Shown here: positions 1 to 8,910 of the stretch, piece after piece
Layout of the letters: the number at the start of each line of letters is the position of its first letter
How positions within the stretch are numbered: the stretch's first letter is position 1
Source of the DNA: Hofstenia miamia
Lineage: Eukaryota > Xenacoelomorpha > Acoela
Direction: 5' to 3'
NCBI GenBank assembly: GCA_004352715.1
Contig: SCFE01000026.1
Span: forward strand, 926,905-968,129
DNA length: 41,225 nucleotides
Position numbers and translations under genes: made by a program
The notes under the pieces: model-generated
Told to the model about the DNA's origin: nothing
What the model saw: only the letters and a program-made list of their open reading frames with translations
The model's database searches: none

Positions 1-120
1 AAAAAATATCAGGCTCATAAAAATTCAACAAATTGTTAACATCAATTCTTTTTAATATATTACGTAAGCTCTCAACATTACCGAGTAATACTTTAATTTC
101 TTGTTTGTTCTGGCAATGTA
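1..120 (-). CDS. LINE ORF2, start of endonuclease domain (partial, runs off the left edge)
   Basis: Read on the minus strand from about 118 to 1, this gives an open stretch including KVLLGNVESLRNILKRID and NFYEPDIF. This fits the first strand and helix of an APE-type endonuclease of a non-LTR retrotransposon (family pattern: hydrophobic strand, N-V-x-S-L, then PDI followed by the catalytic E). It lies just downstream of ORF1 on the same strand, the usual ORF1-ORF2 order. The catalytic glutamate and everything after it lie outside the window. Family-level call only; the clade (CR1/L2-like) is inferred. Confidence 0.6.
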
Positions 121-132
121 GTCATAATTGAT

Positions 133-747
133 TTATTTTGGTAAATGTAAATTGTATACTTTGAGTAGTGTCAATAATTTGATTATTAAGACATTTTTAG
201 GTATGCCTAAAATTGAAAGCTCATACCAGTATTTCAGAAGACTTTTTTCTATTTTCATATCTTCAAATGATATATCATTTTTCAAAAAATATCCAGTACC
301 TTTTAGTTTACTACAAGATGCTAGTGCTTTCCGACGATCCCAGGAATTCTTAAAGTTAATTACTATAGGTCTTGGCTTAGAATGAGTACTATTATATTTG
401 CCACGTCTAAAAACATCTCCAAGTTTGCAATCATCTCCAGTAATATTATTAATCATTTTCTTAACATTTTCAAAGTCAGAGTTAATGCGATCAATTGTCA
501 CGTTATGAGAAGGCTCTGGCATTCCTGTTAGAATGAGTACATTCATATTTACATCTCTATTCTGTACAGATATAGAATTTTTATCTGTAGCTTTGTAACA
601 ATTTTGAGATTCCGTAAATCCTTTATATAATTTTGATAAATCCAAACTATATTTTTCAAGCTTTTCAGAAATATCATCTATTTTTTCTTGCATATTATTT
701 TTATGGTGTATTTGAAGATCATTTTTCGATGAAATTATAGTTTTCAA
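133..747 (-). CDS. LINE ORF1 protein with RRM-like region
   Basis: An open frame of 204 codons. Residues about 15-45 are rich in E, K and L and look like a coiled coil. Residues about 70-185 contain LILTGMPE, DVFRRGKY, KPRPIVINFKN and WDRRKALASCSKLKG. That block is typical of the RNA-binding, RRM-like part of LINE ORF1 proteins, which coat the element RNA and act as nucleic-acid chaperones. A further ORF1-like stretch (DKDDIFSLSEQEIMEL) sits upstream at about 755-845 in another frame, so either a frameshift has separated the N-terminus or the listed start is internal. ORF2 follows at once on the same strand. Likely a degenerate or recently dead copy. Confidence 0.72.
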   Translation of the reverse strand: MKTIISSKNDLQIHHKNNMQEKIDDISEKLEKYSLDLSKLYKGFTESQNCYKATDKNSISVQNRDVNMNVLILTGMPEPSHNVTIDRINSDFENVKKMINNITGDDCKLGDVFRRGKYNSTHSKPRPIVINFKNSWDRRKALASCSKLKGTGYFLKNDISFEDMKIEKSLLKYWYELSILGIPKNVLIIKLLTLLKVYNLHLPK

Positions 748-754
748 AGCATTT

Positions 755-1035
755 TGAGCGTTAATTCCATTATTTCCTGTTCCGATAATGAGAATATATC
801 ATCTTTATCATTGATGTTAAATCCCTTTGGTAAAACCATGATAAATATTAATTTAACGCATAACAAAATTTTTTCAACCGTTCAAACTTCCCACCATATA
901 TATATAATTATAGTAAGTTTTGATATATTATTGTTTGTTTGACATTAGAATAGTATAATGCAATAATAAACTTACAATAACTACACTTTATAAATTTATA
1001 TTGCATTCACTTCTAAAATATTTTTAACATTAACA
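755..1035. other. LINE 5' remnant, then AT-rich sequence
   Basis: The first 90 bases hold the frameshifted N-terminus of the neighbouring LINE ORF1 (minus strand). From about 860 to 1035 I see only AT-rich sequence with short TA runs (around 898-908) and no gene. Confidence 0.4.
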
Positions 1036-1039
1036 TTCC

Positions 1040-1227
1040 TTGTTGGTTATTTTATTGTTGATATTTCCTAGGCAATGTATATTAGTAGCATATAGAAACA
1101 GTCTGCTCTTGCAGTAGGTTTCTGATCTTAGATGCCCACTTAGATGTTCTTTTATTCTGGTTCCTAAATGTCGTTTAGTTTCTCGGATGTATGATTTTTC
1201 ACAATCATGACATTGGTATTTATATTT
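1040..1227 (-). pseudogene. Penelope-like element, GIY-YIG endonuclease fragment
   Basis: The minus strand from 1227 translates to KYKYQCHDCEKSYIRETKRH followed by LGTRIKEHLSGHLRSE. This is the Cys-x2-Cys plus Y-I-G-E-T-K-R-x-L-x-x-R-x-x-E-H pattern of the GIY-YIG endonuclease that ends Penelope-like retroelement proteins. The glycine of YIG is R here, so the copy is probably inactive. No reverse transcriptase part is present. A second, different copy lies at 1694-2157. Confidence 0.7.
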
Positions 1228-1270
1228 AAGGAAGAAACTAAGTCTTTAGATATTTAAATTTAGATCCTAG

Positions 1271-2500
1271 CAAACTCCTTTCTAGTTATATCCACGATTG
1301 CTATTGAAAGGTTTACAGCAGTTCTTTTTCCCATTTTCTACAAAAAGTCTTTTGGCAGACGAGTTTGCTTATTCACTGTTAGCTTGCCTTGGCTTTACAC
1401 AACTTTCATTTGCATCTTTAAGGCATTTGCTGTTCTAAATTTCAAAGATGGAAGCTGCTTTGAAAATTTTTCTAATATATACGTCATAATATATGGATTT
1501 ATCAGTGGTTTGTCATATTTTTTGTTGCAGATCTTCTTACCAATTTTTTGTTACACTTGCATTGCTGTAAGAATATCAAAATCAATTAAAAATAAATCAG
1601 GTAACCACATTTATTGAACTTCCCAGGTTTTAAATATAAATCCACATGTAATGATTTAAATATGTTTAAATTAGAGGCATGAAATCTTATAATATCGAAC
1701 CGTTTCGACATTCTACTCTGTCATTTTCAAGATACTTAACAGCTGTTTTTTCCTTTCTTTTTCAATACATACTTACTTTGCTGATTTTGCTTGTTCATTA
1801 ATGGTTCTTTAAGAGAATTTAATTCTAATATTTTCTGCTATTTTTGTTCCGTCATGCTAAATTAACATAATTTCAAAATTCTTTCTTGTGGGCCTGTATG
1901 AAAAATATTTCTGAATTAAGATGACCTCAGATGTGCTCTTCTATTATTGTACTTAAATACCGTCTTTTCTTGACAATGTATGAATAATTGCATTCATCAC
2001 AGTTGTAAATATAGACGAGTCCAGATGACAAATCAATGAGCACTTTATCTTTATTTGTGAAAATATCTTGTTTTTTAATAGATGCTAATATTGGACAAAT
2101 TTTTGATGATGGTAAGTTTTTGTTTAGCATTTGAGTTGTTTTTTTATATAACTTCACTGCTTACTATTAATATTCTGAAATTTTGCATAGAATTGCGGCC
2201 ATCACAAAGTTATATTTAGAAAAACAACAGAAATCCAGCACAGCTTTTACCAAGGCAAAGAATAGCACCACAAGAATGCTGTTTTTCATCACCATAATAT
2301 TCATTATATCCACATTCCCAAATCAAGCGCACTTTTATTTCTTTGTTAATATATTGAATTATCAAATATGGGGACTAGAAACTGTGTACCAGAAAGTATT
2401 TACACTACTTATGCTTATCAACTTAGCTGTAAATGTCTTTGTATATCCAGTAGCTAATCTTGAGTTTAGAAATGCAATGCTAAAATTTATACGAATGTAG
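1271..2500 (+). CDS. Rhodopsin-class GPCR, last two exons (TM3 end to C-terminus)
   Basis: Two exons are proposed: 1271-1600 (acceptor CCTAG, donor CAG/GTAACC) and 2220-2500 (acceptor TATATTTAG, stop TAG at 2498-2500). The junction codon is G/AA, giving ...IKNKS-EKQQKSSTAF.... Visible parts: end of TM3 with SFLVISTIAIERF (ERF in place of DRY), TM4 SLPWLYTTFICIF, an extracellular Cys in DGSCFENF, TM5 around ISGLSYFLLQIFLPIF, TM6 MLFFITIIFIISTFPNQ, and TM7 LINLAVNVFVYPVANLEFRN, where NPxxY reads NVFVY. The C-terminal tail is short (AMLKFIRM). TM1, TM2 and the start of TM3 are not found upstream, which is Penelope and LINE debris; they may lie outside the window or be lost. The ligand is unknown; the TM6 end FPNQ is of a kind seen in peptide-type receptors. 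It may be a pseudogene. Confidence 0.72.
1694..2157 (-). pseudogene. Penelope-like fragment inside the GPCR intron
   Basis: The minus strand from 2157 reads KDKVLIDLSSGLVYIYNCDE and then CNYSYIVKKRRYLSTIIEEH, a GIY-YIG endonuclease with YIG changed to YIV. A TGA then interrupts the expected H-x-x-GHL segment, which resumes as GHLNSEIFF. Near its 3' end (1694-1732, minus strand) is TTGAAAATGACAG...GTCGAAAC, resembling the hammerhead-ribozyme core found in Penelope-element terminal repeats. It lies wholly within the proposed receptor intron (1601-2219), antisense to it. Confidence 0.65.
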
Positions 2501-2712
2501 AAAACATATTTTTTAAGCATTAGGAGTAGTAAGAGATAAGCGCTAGGAGGCTCCTATGGGNNNNNNNNNNNNNNNNNNNNGTAAATGTCTTTGTATATCC
2601 AGTAGCTAATCTTGAGTTTAGAAATGCAATGCTAAAATTTATACGAATGTAGAAAACATATTTTTTAAGCATTAGGAGTAGTAAGAGATAAGCGCTAGGA
2701 GGCTCCTATGGG
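2429..2712. repeat. 132-bp direct duplication around an N gap (assembly artefact)
   Basis: Bases 2429-2560 are repeated as 2581-2712, with 20 Ns (2561-2580) between. The duplicated piece is the receptor's 3' end plus the left arm of the hairpin at 2677-2820. The first copy breaks off part-way into the hairpin arm. The simplest reading is one locus assembled from both sides of a hairpin that stalled sequencing or assembly. Confidence 0.85.
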
Positions 2713-2820
2713 ACATCCTGAAGTTCTCGTAACTTCATTTCCATGTGGCAAATAGCCACAGGTGTTACGAGAACTTCAGGATGTCCCATAGAGGCCTCCT
2801 AGCGCTTATCTCTTACTACT
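2677..2820. repeat. 144-nt near-perfect inverted repeat (foldback MITE candidate)
   Basis: Arms 2677-2733 and 2764-2820 (57 nt each) are inverted copies. They differ only where CTCC faces CCTC. The 30-nt spacer itself holds a 6-bp stem (TGTGGC/GCCACA), so the whole unit folds into one hairpin. The outer ends read AGTAGTAAGAGATAAGC. ATTAGG stands immediately on both sides (2671-2676 and 2821-2826), a possible 6-bp target-site duplication. No ORF is present. Candidate identities are a foldback MITE or, if transcribed with the receptor, a hairpin RNA. Confidence 0.8.
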
Positions 2821-2826
2821 ATTAGG

Positions 2827-3134
2827 ATATTATTAATACAGGCCATTGAAATGTACTAACACGAAATATTGCACTCAAATAGCAACCTGGAAAACTTCAA
2901 ATAAGTACTTAGCAGTAATATGCATATTTACTATAAAACTAAGTTTTAGCACTTCATACTATTTTTACAATAAATTGTTGAGATGTTTTTATCTAATGAT
3001 GTTCCATTTCCATCACAACATTTTCTTTAAGCTAATTTTTATTCATCAGTATTTTGTGTAATTTTATATAGTAAATTCAGTGTTAAGATATCACCAGAAG
3101 AAATATTCGTATTATTGTTGGCAATGCAGATATA
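2827..3134. other. AT-rich sequence, nothing recognised
   Basis: Short open frames occur but show no family resemblance, splice logic or repeats that I can support. Confidence 0.4.
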
Positions 3135-3136
3135 TA

Positions 3137-3673
3137 CAGTATAACAACCGATTTAGCGCCACACTTTGTATAAGAGAATTGTCACTAAATGAGGTGGTCC
3201 ATAAATCGGGGTTGAGCATATTATAGCTGTAAATGCAACATTATTTCATGTATGACTATTCTCAACGTACATTATAATTACATGTAGTAAAATTATAGAA
3301 AAAAAAGAAGACAAATGTATTATTTTAACTTTAAACTGCCCAGAAAATTCTTGAAATTTTTTCATATTTCTTGAAAATTTTCTTATAATTTAAAAAAAAA
3401 ATACATGTTCCCCTATAGATGTGATCAAGCTTGACGAATTTTTTTATGAAAATGTGGAAAAATGGTTTGTCTTTTTAAAAAAACATCAGACTAATTATAA
3501 AGTTAAGAAATCAGTTATTGTAGATTAAATTTCATATAGTTACTAAAATATGATTTATTGTTTATGATGGTGTGAAATCAGAGTTTATCTATGTCATTGT
3601 GCCAAGCCACAATCGTGGCGGATGATGATACACGAAGTGGTGGAAATTTGAACGGTAAAAACGGGTTATACTG
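3137..3673. mobile_element. pogo/Tigger-like MITE (537 bp)
   Basis: The element begins CAGTATAACAACCGATTTA and ends as the inverse of CAGTATAACCCGTTTTTA, with the dinucleotide TA directly outside both ends (3135-3136 and 3674-3675). CAGTATAAC termini with TA target duplication are typical of pogo/Tigger members of the Tc1-mariner superfamily. The interior has no transposase frame, so it is non-autonomous. Confidence 0.72.
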
Positions 3674-3675
3674 TA

Positions 3676-4645
3676 TTCCTTAAAAAATTAAAGCAAGAGA
3701 AACTTTGAATGTAAAAATGCATTAGTCTTCAAAGTGTATTTATTGAGATAAATTACATTGTAAATTTCTGCAGTTAAATTATCTTCTTCGTTTGATTAAA
3801 ATTGGTAATTCTATACCATCGAGCAACAATATACACCACAGCGATGTATAACACTGATTTGGTAAAGTAAAGAATTTAAACACTTTATTTAGTTCAATAT
3901 TCAGCTAGGCGCAAATTAAAAGGCAAGAATTTATTTCGTGTTATTTCGCGGTGTTTTATATATTAGGGTATTGGTAAATATTCTTAATTTATTTCTTACG
4001 TGCCCTTTATATATATATATATATATACAATCTTGGATAACATTAATACTTACAGTATTAATTAAAACAAAATTTTCATTGTAAATGTTATTTCTTATTT
4101 GTGACATAAATTTGTGAGGAAGCATCTGCTTCTGAGCTGTAAATACACGAAAAATATTTTTTCAAAGACTTCAAATAACACAGGCCACAAATGCGGCGTT
4201 TAAGTCATTTAAAAAAGTGTTGAAGATATTTTTAAAAATGTTTTCAATTTGTATTTTTATGGCCTCGAAAAATTTTGGAATTGTTCAATATTTATTAATT
4301 TTTATGAAGCTTAGTTTGTTTACCTGCATGATGATCTTATGCATGTTTTAAAAAACATCACAGTTGATTTAAGCATTGTAAAAAAAATTAAAAAATTATA
4401 AAATTATATTGCCAAAAAATTCCAGAGGTGCATTATATTATAATATTAAAGTGAATATTATACAATATATTTGGAAGACCACAAATCGTGTCTGGTGATT
4501 GTTTTCTACAATCGGTATTTAGTTGATTTATAATATGCAATAGTGTTTAGTTAATTAATTTTATTTTAATTAATGTTAATATGTTAATTAGCCTTTATTC
4601 GTTTGTATACAATGTAGTACAATATATATATGATATAAACACTAT
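3676..4645. other. Intergenic AT-rich sequence with TA microsatellite
   Basis: A TA run sits at about 4009-4027 and smaller ones near 4622-4680. No coding or mobile sequence is recognised. Confidence 0.4.
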
Positions 4646-4649
4646 TTAC

Positions 4650-5157
4650 AAAATGTATGCTATACAATATATATATATTAATGTACAAAACAAACTAGGC
4701 TACAAACTACAGATAAAAAATTAAAATAAAAACACCCATTATACATATTTACAATTATATCACTCTCTCATTCTGCCATACATGCAGCCTATTTGATGTT
4801 CCAAAAGTGTATTGTTTGTTTAATAAGTTTTCTTTTAACAATCTTTTAAATATCTTTATGTTCTTTGCGTTTCTTATAGTTATTGTCTAAATTGTTCCAC
4901 AGGTTTTTAGTAATTACTGTGTAAGATTTTTGCCATGCCGACTCCCTAATTCTATATTTGCTAATGCATTTATTTGTTCTTTGATTCATTATAAATTTGC
5001 TATTGAAAAGATTTTGGGTGCTCATAACATTAATTTGTCTATAAAGATTCACTAGGCTCAAGTATTGAATGTAGTAACTGGGCGCCAATATTCTGTGATG
5101 TTTAAGAAGCCTTCTGGTTTGTTGCCATTTGACAGGAAACATCGTAGAGCCAAACAT
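4650..5157 (-). pseudogene. LINE 3' end (reverse-transcriptase C-terminal tail)
   Basis: A 103-codon minus-strand frame contains RRLLKHHRILAPSYYIQYLS and KSYTVITKNLWNNLDNNYKK. The spacing of the cysteine-poor tail, the aromatic patch and NLWNNL (family: LWNSLP) matches the segment after the RT thumb in CR1/Jockey-like LINEs. Catalytic RT motifs are absent because the copy is 5'-truncated at about 5157. Downstream (to about 4650) lies AT-rich 3' UTR-like sequence. Confidence 0.6.
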
Positions 5158-5660
5158 TTTGCCTTTTATTTTATGTTTTTACGTACTTGCCACTAGCATT
5201 GCTCTTCCTAGCTTCATCTCTATGGTGCTACAAACCCTCATGTGTAATAGCTTAAAAATGGTAGATATGATTTGTATTGTATGAGCTACCTCCCATGATA
5301 TGAATGACCAGATATTGACAAAATTCCACACTTCCACAATAGGAGATAAGTCTTATTTTGTAACATAGGTAAGAAACCTTCATCCTGCTAACTGTAAGGC
5401 AGCCAACAAACACTACTAAAACTCAAAAGATAATGGCAGAAATGAAAAAAATAATACAAAAACAACATGTATAAACAATTTCAACTTTTCATCATTGTGC
5501 TAGAATATTTCATGACAATTTCTTGTTTAAAATTTCTACATGTTGCAATAATTATTCATAGTTTACTTAAGCCTCATTCAGCCAGAGGTGACTTGGAATT
5601 GCAAGTTTGCCATCAAATTATTAATTATAGAGAATAAATAATTCTTGAAAAAAGTCAATT
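5158..5660. other. No recognised feature
   Basis: AT-rich intergenic sequence between a LINE tail and a Penelope-like fragment. Nothing supportable seen on either strand. Confidence 0.4.
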
Positions 5661-5664
5661 AAAA

Positions 5665-5955
5665 TAATTCCTGTATTCGCAAAATATTCATCAAATTATA
5701 ATTTTATATTATTTTCGGTAAATTTAGTTTGTATTTATATTCATCTTTTTAGTTTAAGTTTGGTTCCCTTAATTCTATATAAATTGATTCCATGATGTTT
5801 AGTTGAAATTATCAAGTCTTGGATAAAAGTTTATTTATAAATTTCATATCACAGTTCTTTAGTTATCAGAAATGGTCGATTGATTCTTTTGTTCTTTAAT
5901 TCTTGATTGTAAATTTCTTGATGTCTTTCTAATGTATTGTGCACCACATAATTCA
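5665..5955 (-). pseudogene. Penelope-like 3' fragment (copy related to 7465-7735)
   Basis: This piece is closely similar to 7465-7735: the same stretch from the TATTATTTTCGGTAAATTT motif through TGTATTGTGCACCACA. On the minus strand it encodes the C-terminal part of a GIY-YIG domain (TSRN-like, then the H-x-x-N region). The similarity ends abruptly at about 5952, marking a truncation relative to the 7.5-kb copy. It contains small differences and stops. Confidence 0.65.
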
Positions 5956-6450
5956 TAAAAAATACATTTGCATTAAGTGGGTTCATGACACTGATTGGAA
6001 AAAGGTATACACTCTTCATTTTCAGAATTTCACCTATAGCACACGTACTTGTGAAGTATTTTGTGCATAACTAAAAAAAACAGTAACAAAAATTTTCACA
6101 CTTTAAACTGCATTTTAGTGTTAAGTCTTTTATTATTTATTTGCAATTTTCCAGTAAATGCATTTTTTACAATTAACCGAATCTTATAACCTATAATTTA
6201 CTTTCAAACAAAATGCTATAATTTGCATATAACTATATAGCAACAAACTCAAAGAAAGTGGTATAACTTATTATGCCATTTTAGTTAGGAAAAGAAAATT
6301 CCAAAAACAATTTTGACGCTGAAATTCAAATTCAAATGATACTGTTGTAATTAGAGGAGATAGCTTTACAGATGCGCCGTCAAATAGCATCAGCAATGAA
6401 ATGCTAACACCTAAGTTCAAAAAAACTATTACAAAAAAATTCCAACTGAT
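5956..6450. other. Flank with traces of the SGNH ORF N-terminus
   Basis: Mostly AT-rich. From about 6300 the plus strand may hold decayed upstream sequence of the esterase-like frame (frames broken near 6455). No separate gene recognised. Confidence 0.35.
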
Positions 6451-6456
6451 ACTACA

Positions 6457-6990
6457 TTGCTATGCTTAGGAAATTCTGTTCTAAAAAATTTCAGGCCTCA
6501 GTACTTAATAAAAAAGCACAAGGGTAGTTTTCACTCATATTCAGGCAAAAATACAGAAGAGGTAAAAGACATTGCCTTGTCTTATAAAGAAACAGCCATA
6601 AATACAATTCTAATCAACACTGGTTTGATTGACGGCAGTCACTCTCATGATGAAAAATCAATAGCTGTTGAAAAATTTAGAACGGAAATACTAGATTTGG
6701 TAGAAGCAGTGTTTTAAAAATTTTCTCCTAAGAAAATTGTACTTTTAGAAATAGCACCTATTACCAAGGCTGAAGAAATAGAGAAAAATATATATATTTT
6801 CTATTGTAATCACGTTCTAAGTTAAATTGCACAAAGAAACCAGACTATTGACATCATTAGGGTATTTGATAGATTTCTTTTGTGGGAGAAAAGTAATGAA
6901 ATTAGTTGTAAACTCATTGCTCATGATGGACTTCATCTATCTAAATGGAGTCTTTCCCTTATAGTCAAAGAAATTAAATCCATTTTTTAA
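6457..6990 (+). pseudogene. SGNH/GDSL-esterase-like ORF, decayed (LINE ORF1 type candidate)
   Basis: One frame runs from 6457 to a TAA at 6988-6990, broken by in-frame TAA at 6715 and 6822. It shows the SGNH blocks in order: LCLGNSVL (block I; Asp of GDS replaced by Asn, Ser kept), ILINTGLIDGSHSHD (block III; the Asn of GxND replaced by Ile) and AHDGLHLSKWSLSLI (block V with the catalytic D-x-x-H pair). Esterase domains of this kind occur in ORF1 of CR1/L2-type LINEs and in some invertebrate multigene families. Given the surrounding retroelement debris I favour a LINE origin. Two stops and two altered catalytic blocks indicate a pseudogene. Confidence 0.6.
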
Positions 6991-7059
6991 GCATTATGAA
7001 ACAACAAAACCATCACAAATGAGTAAAAGTGTCTTATCATCGCATACCATATAAGTCAG

Positions 7060-7240
7060 TACTGGCAAAAATGGTGTAACATATAGAGATGCCACAAACA
7101 CAACATTAAATTTTGAAGAAGAGCAAACAAAACGGGACGAATTAAAGCACATTGTTGAAAGACTGCTATTTCTCATAAACAGTGGCGCAGCCAGGGGGAA
7201 CGATGCCATAGCCACCTTGGGTTAGTCATCCATATCCTAT
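7060..7240. other. Coding-like stretch ending at a possible hAT/MITE terminus
   Basis: On the plus strand about 7075-7200 reads NFEEEQTKRDELKHIVERLL, a charged helix-like segment of unknown origin. At 7184 the sequence CAGTGGCGCAGCCAGGGGG begins. It resembles the CAGTGGCG-type termini of hAT MITEs, but I cannot find its partner end. Weak. Confidence 0.25.
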
Positions 7241-7464
7241 TTCCCTTTTTTTAATCCGTCCTGCTCCTTCATAATTCATTAGTCATTGACAACGATTTTA
7301 GTTCATACAAGAAGCAAGAGAGTCAATGGACAAGAACTCAAAATTACAATGACATGGGTTACGGGCAGAAAAATATGTCCGACCACCTGTAAAAGCAGAA
7401 CGTTAAAAAATGGAGTGAAGCTGAAAAAAATCTTTAAATAATCAGATTAAGACAAAATTCTTGA

Positions 7465-7900
7465 GTTTATATATTTTTTTATAATATTTTCGGTAAATTT
7501 GGTTTGTATTTATATTCATCTTTTTTGTTTAAGCTTGGTTCCTTTAATTCTATATAAATTGATTCAATGATGCTTAGTTGAAAATTATCAATTGCCATGG
7601 ATAAAATTTTATATGTAAATTCCAAATTACAGTTCTTTAAATGATCAGAAATGGTCGAATGAATTTTGTGTTCTTTAATTCTTAATTGTAAATTCCTTGA
7701 CGTTTTTCCAATGTATTGTGCACCACAGTTGCAAGTTATTTCATATATTACTTTGGAAATGTTTTCGATCTTAGTTTCTGTTTTTAGTCCTATTATATGT
7801 CTTAGTTTATTGGTCTTTAGTATAAAGCCTATCTTTAAAAATGATGGAGTGATTCTTTTCAGATATTTCTGTAATTTAATAGATTGTATGCCGAAAATAT
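7465..7900 (-). pseudogene. Penelope-like element, GIY-YIG endonuclease C-terminus
   Basis: On the minus strand from about 7900 to 7467 an almost intact frame reads ...KYLKRITPSFLKIGFILKTN, then VIYEITCNCGAQYIGKTSRN and RIKEHKIHSTISDHLKNCN, ending in a stop after ...PNLPKIL. QYIGKTSRN is an intact GIY-YIG signature, preceded by the C-x-C zinc-binding pair. The reverse transcriptase is missing. The copy is flanked by inverted A/T-rich repeats (7467-7490 and 7893-7918). Confidence 0.78.
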
Positions 7901-8010
7901 TATAAAAAAATATATAAAAATATGTAATTTGATGAATATTTTGTAAATTTTATAGTGGGAAACTTTTGAAAATGGCAGCGGCATGCCGAAACATGTCAAA
8001 TAAATGATGT
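7885..8010 (+). repeat. Inverted Penelope-like tail with hammerhead-like motif
   Basis: 7893-7918 (CCGAAAATATTATAAAAAAA...) is the inverse of 7467-7490. So the plus strand here looks like the 3' tail of a Penelope-like copy facing the minus-strand copy. At 7963-7998 it continues with TTTTGAAAATGGCAGCGGCA then TGCCGAAACATGTC. This matches a hammerhead type I layout (CUGANGA, stem GGCA/UGCC, GAAA), with two changes in the CUGANGA box. The related motif at 1694-1732 lies 3' of another Penelope-like ORF. Confidence 0.5.
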
Positions 8011-8469
8011 GTTTCTTTTTTAAATCAGATTAAGAGTAACAGATCTGGGAGGACCCAACTCCAACTACGTCAGGGGTCATGAAGTTGAGCCCTCCAACAA
8101 CTGCAGCATGGGGAACCAGCTTTTTGTCTAGGTGCCAGATAAAGAAATTAAACAAAATAATAACTAAGCCTCCTAGTTCTACACCTGATTATTTAAGGAT
8201 TTTTTTTCACTAACACTGCATTTTTTAACTTTCTATTTTATAGGTGTCCCTACAGTGTATTATCCACGTTAATATATATATATNNNNNNNNNNNNNNNNN
8301 NNNNNNNNNNNNNNNNNNNNNNNNNNNNNNNNNNNNNNNNNNNNNNNNNNNNNNNNNNNNNNNNNNNNNNNNNNNNNNNNNNNNNNNNNNNNNNNNNNNN
8401 NNNNNNNNNNNNNNNNNNNNNNNNNNNNNNNNNNNNNNNNNNNNNNNNNNNNNNNNNNNNNNNNNNNNN

Positions 8470-8504
<35 letters not shown>

Positions 8505-8905
8505 AAGTTCCTCAAACATTGCAAGTGCAAATGAAATTAATAGATTAAGAAAATTGCAAAAGGAGAGTGCAAAAATGATCAAGAAAAGCGATTATTTAAT
8601 GATTTAAAAAGTTATAAGTAAATGGTAATTTATAATAAAGGATAAATTAGCTACTAAACCTTTTGAAATAGCAATTCATTTTAACAAAACTGCAAGATTA
8701 ACTTGAATTGTATTCCACCTGATTAATTTGCTTTTCGTTACATAACAGAATTTTAATTGCTAGAAGTCATTAGAAAATTTGTAACGCATAAATCTAATGG
8801 CAGTATATGAATCCCTACATGTATTATAAAGGAATACATTATTCTGTTTGATGAATCTGTTTGATGAACATTTATTTTTTGCATTAAATTAAGTAATTAT
8901 CCTTC
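8011..8905. other. TA microsatellite with N gap; otherwise unannotated
   Basis: A TA repeat on both sides of an N gap (8284-8469) means the gap is an unresolved microsatellite, at least about 8271-8500. The flanks are AT-rich and show no gene. Confidence 0.6.
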
Positions 8906-8910
8906 TATCT

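Noticed and set aside
1384-1617. Stand-alone small membrane protein
   Set aside because: It is the first visible exon of the GPCR read into the intron; the donor at 1600/1601 and TM pattern support splicing.
2429-2712. True tandem duplication of the receptor 3' end
   Set aside because: The copies meet at an N run that begins inside a hairpin arm, which is typical of assembly breakage.
8225-8582. Frames spanning an N gap with repeated Ile-Tyr
   Set aside because: Pure translation of a TA microsatellite and Ns.
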